From NCBI GenBank assembly GCA_002329125.1, contig DCXX01000126.1:1020-11150 (forward strand): a stretch of 10,131 nucleotides of DNA, in the 5' to 3' direction. The stretch is from Fidelibacterota bacterium UBA2125. GTDB taxonomy: Bacteria > Fidelibacterota > Marinisomatia > Marinisomatales > S15-B10. Positions 7,178 through 10,131 of this stretch are shown piece by piece. The position numbers and the translations under genes were made by a program. Below the pieces are notes generated by a model. It had not been told where the DNA came from. It worked only from the letters and a program-made list of their open reading frames with translations, and ran no database searches. Numbering within the stretch: the stretch's first letter is position 1; each line of letters starts with the position of its first letter.

Positions 7178-7945
7178 TCAGGCTTCCGGTAACTGCTCGG
7201 ACACTTTCCCAAATCTGCGTTCCCTGGACTGGAAATCAAGAATCGCTTCATACAACTCCTTCCTGCGAAAAGCAGGCCAGAGCGTGGAAGTAATGATTAT
7301 TTCAGAATAGGCCATCTGCCACAAAAGAAAATTACTTACCCTCGATTCACCGCTGGTCCTGATCACCATATCAGGGTCTGGCATTCCTTCGGTATAGAGG
7401 TATTTTTCGAAAACCTGTTCCGTCAATTCAGAATAATCCAATCCATCTTGTTGTTCCTGGCAAAGTCTGGTAACAGCATCAAGAATTTCAATTCTGCCGC
7501 CGTAGTTTAGCGCGAGCACCAGATTTAGACCGTTGTTTTCGGCGGTCCGTCTGATTCCCTCTTCCATCTCAACTCGCGGCTTTTCCGGAAGTTCCTCCAT
7601 TCTTCCGATGACATGGAGACGGACATTGTTTTCCATTAATTCATCAATTTCACGTCGGATCGTTTCAACCAAAAGGTTCATGAGGGCGGAAACTTCCATT
7701 CTGGGGCGGCTCCAGTTTTCCTGAGAAAAGGTATAGAGCGTGAGATAACCGATTCCAATCTCACCGCATGCTCGGGTAATCTCCCTTACAGAATTGATCC
7801 CCTCCTTGTGCCCTGCGATCCTCGGGAGTTTTCGGCTTCTCGCCCAACGACCGTTACCGTCCATTATAATTGCAATATGGCAAGGCAGGTTGCCCGCCGA
7901 TTCTACCTGACTTTTTAGTTCTTCCTCTATATTCATTCTCGTCAT
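7178..7945 (-). CDS. uppS: Isoprenyl transferase, undecaprenyl diphosphate synthase
   Basis: A cis-prenyltransferase that adds isopentenyl units to farnesyl diphosphate to give undecaprenyl diphosphate, the lipid carrier for peptidoglycan and polysaccharide export. The 255 residues match the family. The diagnostic motif HIAIIMDGNGRWA contains the catalytic Asp29 (E. coli Asp26), followed by HKEG (His46), YTFSQENWSRP at 71-81, NYGGR at 147-151, and RTSGESRVSNFLLWQMAYSE at 196-215, which holds the conserved Arg196, Arg202 and Glu215. The ATG at 7945 lacks a good ribosome site; a second ATG three codons on (MNIEEELK) is possible and would cost only three residues. The C-terminus FQSRERRFGKVSE is typical. 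Unlike in Proteobacteria, cdsA and rseP do not lie between uppS and bamA, which follows 2 nt later. An unusual nested inverted repeat precedes the start codon. Confidence 0.97.
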   Translation of the reverse strand: MTRMNIEEELKSQVESAGNLPCHIAIIMDGNGRWARSRKLPRIAGHKEGINSVREITRACGEIGIGYLTLYTFSQENWSRPRMEVSALMNLLVETIRREIDELMENNVRLHVIGRMEELPEKPRVEMEEGIRRTAENNGLNLVLALNYGGRIEILDAVTRLCQEQQDGLDYSELTEQVFEKYLYTEGMPDPDMVIRTSGESRVSNFLLWQMAYSEIIITSTLWPAFRRKELYEAILDFQSRERRFGKVSEQLPEA

Positions 7946-7946
7946 T

Positions 7947-7986
7947 AGCTTGGAAAGTTACCTCGCGAAAATCCGATTTTCAAGCT
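7947..7986 (-). promoter_or_regulatory. Nested inverted repeats just upstream of uppS
   Basis: In the 45-nt gap, CAAGCT at 7981-7986 and AGCTTG at 7947-7952 are exact inverted repeats that, in RNA, would form a 6-bp stem, extendable by three A-U pairs past one mismatch, ending one base before the uppS AUG. Between them lies GAAAATCCGATTTTC (7967-7981), an odd-length palindrome with 7-base arms. The two structures cannot both form. No T-run follows, so it does not look like a terminator. It could be an operator or a translation-controlling hairpin; this is inference from symmetry only. Confidence 0.3.
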
Positions 7987-7990
7987 GACC

Positions 7991-8395
7991 TCAACTTTCA
8001 TATAGTTCGCCAATATGGTGATTAAACAATTCTACTGTCTCCGGGATTGGGCCAAAACCACGAAACTCGGCGCCGCACTTGTAGCAAACTATCAATTCTG
8101 GAACTCGACGATAGAGAATTAAGTCTACCAGCAAAACAACAACAAGGCTGAGTCCGTACGTAACCGGCACAAAAAGTGCACCCACAATGATAATCAGGCA
8201 TCCCAGAAGTTGATTGAAATCTTTCCGGCGGTAAAACTGATTGCAATTACAGCAGGTACAGACATCGAAAGACCATTTTTTTGCCGAAACTTGAATGGTC
8301 TCATTTCCGCAATTCGGGCAAGTGATCTCTTTTCCATTGGCATCTCCACTATAGTATTTCCCGCACTCTTTGCACTCTTTCGAAACTGACGCCAT
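7991..8395 (-). CDS. Small membrane protein with two zinc ribbons, function unknown
   Basis: I do not recognise a named family. The 134 residues start with a classic zinc ribbon: Cys8-x2-Cys11 and Cys26-x2-Cys29. A second cysteine cluster, CTCCNC at 46-51, precedes a hydrophobic block at about 62-96 (LLGCLIIIVGALFVPV, GLSLVVVLLVDLILY) that is long enough for two membrane helices with a short turn. After it comes Cys104-x2-Cys107 in the knuckle VCYKCGAEFRGF. Thus the two halves of a possible second ribbon lie on either side of the membrane hairpin, which would put both on the same face, probably the cytoplasm. The remaining C-terminus is short and acidic (IPETVELFNHHIGELYES). The ATG overlaps the stop of the upstream membrane gene (TGATG), so the two are likely co-translated; uppS follows after 45 nt. 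A role as a zinc or redox sensor, or as an adaptor in envelope assembly, is possible but unsupported. Confidence 0.85.
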   Translation of the reverse strand: MASVSKECKECGKYYSGDANGKEITCPNCGNETIQVSAKKWSFDVCTCCNCNQFYRRKDFNQLLGCLIIIVGALFVPVTYGLSLVVVLLVDLILYRRVPELIVCYKCGAEFRGFGPIPETVELFNHHIGELYES

Positions 8396-9168
8396 CAGAG
8401 AAATAAGGCATACTGGATTGAAAAGAATTTGTAGAAAAGATCACCCATAAGAACTGATATGACCAATACGTAAAGAAGACCGGTGGCTGACTGAGTAGAA
8501 TGGATGGCCACCGTCCGGAGGGCAAGATATGACAGAACCAACGGTAAAAGGGTACCGAAAAAAATCCCGAACCATAGAAAAATACCTTCCAATGTCCAGA
8601 GAAACTCAGTGAGTGACATTTCAAATCCGTTGGCATTCACGGACTGTGAAAAAAGGGCGAAGACATTCCACACCGCTCTTAATAACAAAAATAACAAAAC
8701 CAATTTTGTGGCAGACCGTAGCAGAGAGATTGGAAGATTTACCACATTCAGATACCAGTGCCCAAGAATCATTGCAAACAGTGAACCGGAAAGTATCAAA
8801 CCACCCAAAATCAACACCAAGATGGAAATTAGATCTGCGTTTATTAAGTGTCCTACAATCCGGGCGATAAAAATAGTACCAACCATTGAAGGAATGGTGA
8901 CTGCCCAACTTGCAGCCCATGGCCTTCCCCAGAAAAAGAGTGTAATGGCAAAGAGAGAGATTAGCCAGGCAAACCCGGCCACCATGAGAGACCGCTCCAA
9001 CCCCAACGAAAAGGTGAACAATATACCCCCAGTTGCTGCTGAAAGTGCCAGACTGAGGACAAATCGATGAATGTGGATTTCCATTTTCTCTCTATTCACG
9101 ATCCAGAGAAAAAGCGGAAATAACGCCCCAAAAAGACAGAGAGTAAACGTCAGGAGAAGTGTTAACAT
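8395..9168 (-). CDS. Polytopic membrane protein of unknown function
   Basis: The 257 residues are strongly hydrophobic, with about eight predicted membrane helices at roughly 2-24, 36-57, 60-80, 86-106, 113-135, 154-172, 187-217 and 226-246. Loops are short. Distinct sequence patches that may mark a family are GHWYL at 136-140, with the polar RSATK at 151-155 just after it, STQSATGLLY at 224-233 and MGDLFYKFF at 241-249. There is one cysteine and no ATPase, transporter or enzyme signature I can name. The conserved-looking His and Trp in GHWYL and the polar TQSATG segment at the start of the last helix could be functional. The ATG at 9168 has no clear Shine-Dalgarno and follows the mrp stop by 31 nt. 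The stop overlaps the start of the zinc-ribbon gene, so these two membrane proteins probably work together. Confidence 0.85.
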   Translation of the reverse strand: MLTLLLTFTLCLFGALFPLFLWIVNREKMEIHIHRFVLSLALSAATGGILFTFSLGLERSLMVAGFAWLISLFAITLFFWGRPWAASWAVTIPSMVGTIFIARIVGHLINADLISILVLILGGLILSGSLFAMILGHWYLNVVNLPISLLRSATKLVLLFLLLRAVWNVFALFSQSVNANGFEMSLTEFLWTLEGIFLWFGIFFGTLLPLVLSYLALRTVAIHSTQSATGLLYVLVISVLMGDLFYKFFSIQYALFL

Positions 9169-9199
9169 TGAAATGAGAAAGAGAGGAGTTGAGAAGCGC

Positions 9200-10131
9200 T
9201 CAGGCTACGGCGTCCTCAATCTTGTCCACAATGAACGAAAAGGCTTGACTGATACGTGATTGTCTGTCCTTAACAACGATGGGCGTCCCTTCATCACACG
9301 CTTCCATCAGTTCCTGAGAAATGGGAATCTCGCCCAGAAGAGGGACATTTAACCTCTCACTCTCAGATTTACCGCCACCGCGTTTGAACAGATCAATCTC
9401 AAGTTCAAACTTCCCATCCTTAGAAACATCCACGTCTCGGAAGTCGTCCATTTCAGCAAAAGATACCGAGCCTTCTGTCACAGAATTGCCATCCTTGTCC
9501 CGCACAAATCCAGATACAATATAGCCGGCCATATTCTCTACTACACCCAGAACTGGTGTATGAACTTTCCCAAACATATCGGCTCCTTTTCGGACATCTG
9601 AAACAGCCAAATCTTGCGGAGTTGTTACAATCACAGCACCAGAAAGTTTCAGTTTCTGAACAAGAGTCAGTTGAATGTCTCCCGTTCCCGGCGGAAGATC
9701 GAGTATCAGATAATCCAGGCTCTCCCAGAGAACATCACCAAAAAATTGTTCCGTCATTCTCGCTACCATAGGGCCGCGCCAAATGACGGGTGTATCGTTG
9801 CCGCTGATGAAACCAAAAGACATAATCTTTATCCCGTATTTTTCCAGCGGAATCAGTTTCTTTTCTGGCGTCATGGATGGCCTGTCGTTGATTCCGAGCA
9901 GGATAGGAAGGCTGGGTCCATAAATGTCGAGATCAAGGAGCCCCACGGTATGGCCCCGATTCATGAGTTCGGCGGCAATATTCACTGCCACTGTTGACTT
10001 GCCGACACCCCCTTTTCCACTAGCCACGGCAATAGTGTGCTTCACATCAGGAATCAGTTCTGCCTGTTGCGTTGTGGCTGGTCCGGAAGCAGATTCAACT
10101 AAATCTACATCAACATCTGAAAAGCTTTCTT
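9200..10131 (-). CDS. mrp: Mrp/ApbC (NBP35-type) P-loop Fe-S carrier, lacks N-terminal part (runs off the right edge)
   Basis: Mrp/ApbC proteins are cytoplasmic P-loop ATPases of the MinD/NifH superfamily that bind and deliver Fe-S clusters. The frame is open from the right edge, with 28 whole codons (ESFSDVDV...AELIPDV) before a GTG at 10045, so the GTG is internal and the visible protein is at least 309 residues. The upstream stretch looks like the flexible linker that joins the usual N-terminal DUF59 domain, which would lie outside. Counting from 10045: deviant Walker A SGKGGVGKST (9-18), GLLDLDIYGPSLP (35-47), VIWRGPM (87-93), DLPPGTGD (116-123) and VVENMA (168-173). The segment that normally carries CPxC is replaced by a 46-residue cysteine-free insert (174-219) before FKRGGGKSESERLNVPLLGEIP. 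The only cysteine in the visible part is Cys250. Despite that, the core is intact and the family call is firm. The gene begins the visible operon; the membrane gene follows after 31 nt. Confidence 0.95.
   Translation of the reverse strand, partial: ESFSDVDVDLVESASGPATTQQAELIPDVKHTIAVASGKGGVGKSTVAVNIAAELMNRGHTVGLLDLDIYGPSLPILLGINDRPSMTPEKKLIPLEKYGIKIMSFGFISGNDTPVIWRGPMVARMTEQFFGDVLWESLDYLILDLPPGTGDIQLTLVQKLKLSGAVIVTTPQDLAVSDVRKGADMFGKVHTPVLGVVENMAGYIVSGFVRDKDGNSVTEGSVSFAEMDDFRDVDVSKDGKFELEIDLFKRGGGKSESERLNVPLLGEIPISQELMEACDEGTPIVVKDRQSRISQAFSFIVDKIEDAVA
9389..9526 (-). other. Cysteine-free insert in Mrp replacing the CXXC segment
   Basis: This part of the mrp reading frame encodes about 46 residues between ENMA and FKRGGG. 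E. coli Mrp has about 13 residues there (from memory of its sequence), including a Cys-x-x-Cys pair that binds the Fe-S cluster. Here the segment runs GYIVSGFVRDKDGNSVTEG and on through VSKDGKFELEID. The alternating pattern with a DxDGN turn and a DGKFE turn suggests a small beta-sandwich strand pair, reminiscent of carboxypeptidase-regulatory-like repeats. That resemblance is pattern recognition only. The frame is intact on both sides, so it is not a frameshift. Confidence 0.6.

Noticed and set aside
8504..9070. Open frame of 188 codons on the plus strand
   Set aside because: It lies wholly opposite the hydrophobic membrane protein gene, is rich in Arg, Lys, Asn and Pro as expected from the antisense of hydrophobic codons, and has no family motif.
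9169..9199. Terminator or promoter between mrp and the membrane gene
   Set aside because: The 31-nt gap is pyrimidine-rich on the coding strand but has no inverted repeat and no convincing promoter pair.
10045..10131. Mrp starting at GTG 10045
   Set aside because: The frame stays open to the window edge, and the upstream codons read as the usual linker before the P-loop domain, so the true start lies outside.
1..10131. CRISPR, prophage, transposon, toxin-antitoxin or defence system
   Set aside because: No repeat-spacer pattern, no transposase or phage genes, and every gene belongs to or abuts the conserved envelope cluster.

Overview
All eleven genes in this window lie on the minus strand, closely packed from the right edge to the left edge, so they read 10131 to 1. 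In transcription order they are: mrp (5' part outside the window), an unrecognised eight-helix membrane protein, a small zinc-ribbon membrane protein, uppS, bamA, skp/ompH, lpxD, an lpxC-fabZ fusion, lpxA, an unrecognised secreted protein that is probably an outer-membrane barrel, and dxr (3' part outside the window). Lipid A and BAM genes show a Gram-negative, outer-membrane organism. The one-piece LpxC-FabZ protein is a feature I associate with Bacteroidota and related FCB-group lineages. The AT-leaning base composition, the gene order and frequent starts without a clear Shine-Dalgarno would fit an FCB-group bacterium such as a Marinimicrobia-like (SAR406) organism. The exact phylum is inference.

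Layout: 9200-10131 encodes an Mrp/ApbC-type P-loop Fe-S carrier. 7991-9168 holds two unknown membrane genes joined by a TGATG overlap. 4791-7945 holds uppS and bamA, 2 nt apart. After the largest intergenic gap (76 nt), 989-4714 holds skp, lpxD, lpxC/fabZ and lpxA. 1-1020 holds the unknown exported protein and the start of dxr. Spacing between genes ranges from a 32-nt overlap to a 76-nt gap, no terminator-like structure is evident, and the arrangement suggests one long operon or two overlapping transcription units. No stretch longer than 300 bases lacks a gene, and I see no tRNA, rRNA, CRISPR array or mobile element.

How the genes fit together: Dxr (second step of the MEP isoprenoid pathway) supplies precursors that UppS extends to undecaprenyl diphosphate, the lipid carrier for peptidoglycan and O-antigen. 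LpxA, LpxC and LpxD perform the first three steps of lipid A synthesis, and FabZ supplies fatty acid elongation from the same 3-hydroxyacyl-ACP pool that LpxA and LpxD draw on. Skp and BamA carry and insert outer-membrane proteins. This is a rearranged version of the dxr-uppS-cdsA-rseP-bamA-skp-lpxD-fabZ-lpxA-lpxB cluster of Proteobacteria: dxr has moved to the far end, cdsA and rseP are absent between uppS and bamA, and an unknown exported protein sits where lpxB usually follows lpxA.

The window is mostly ordinary envelope-biogenesis housekeeping. The points most worth a second look are the Mrp protein, whose CXXC cluster-binding segment is replaced by a longer cysteine-free insert; lpxA, which has a strong Shine-Dalgarno but no standard start codon; the zinc-ribbon protein whose second ribbon is split by a membrane hairpin; and the two or three unrecognised envelope proteins.
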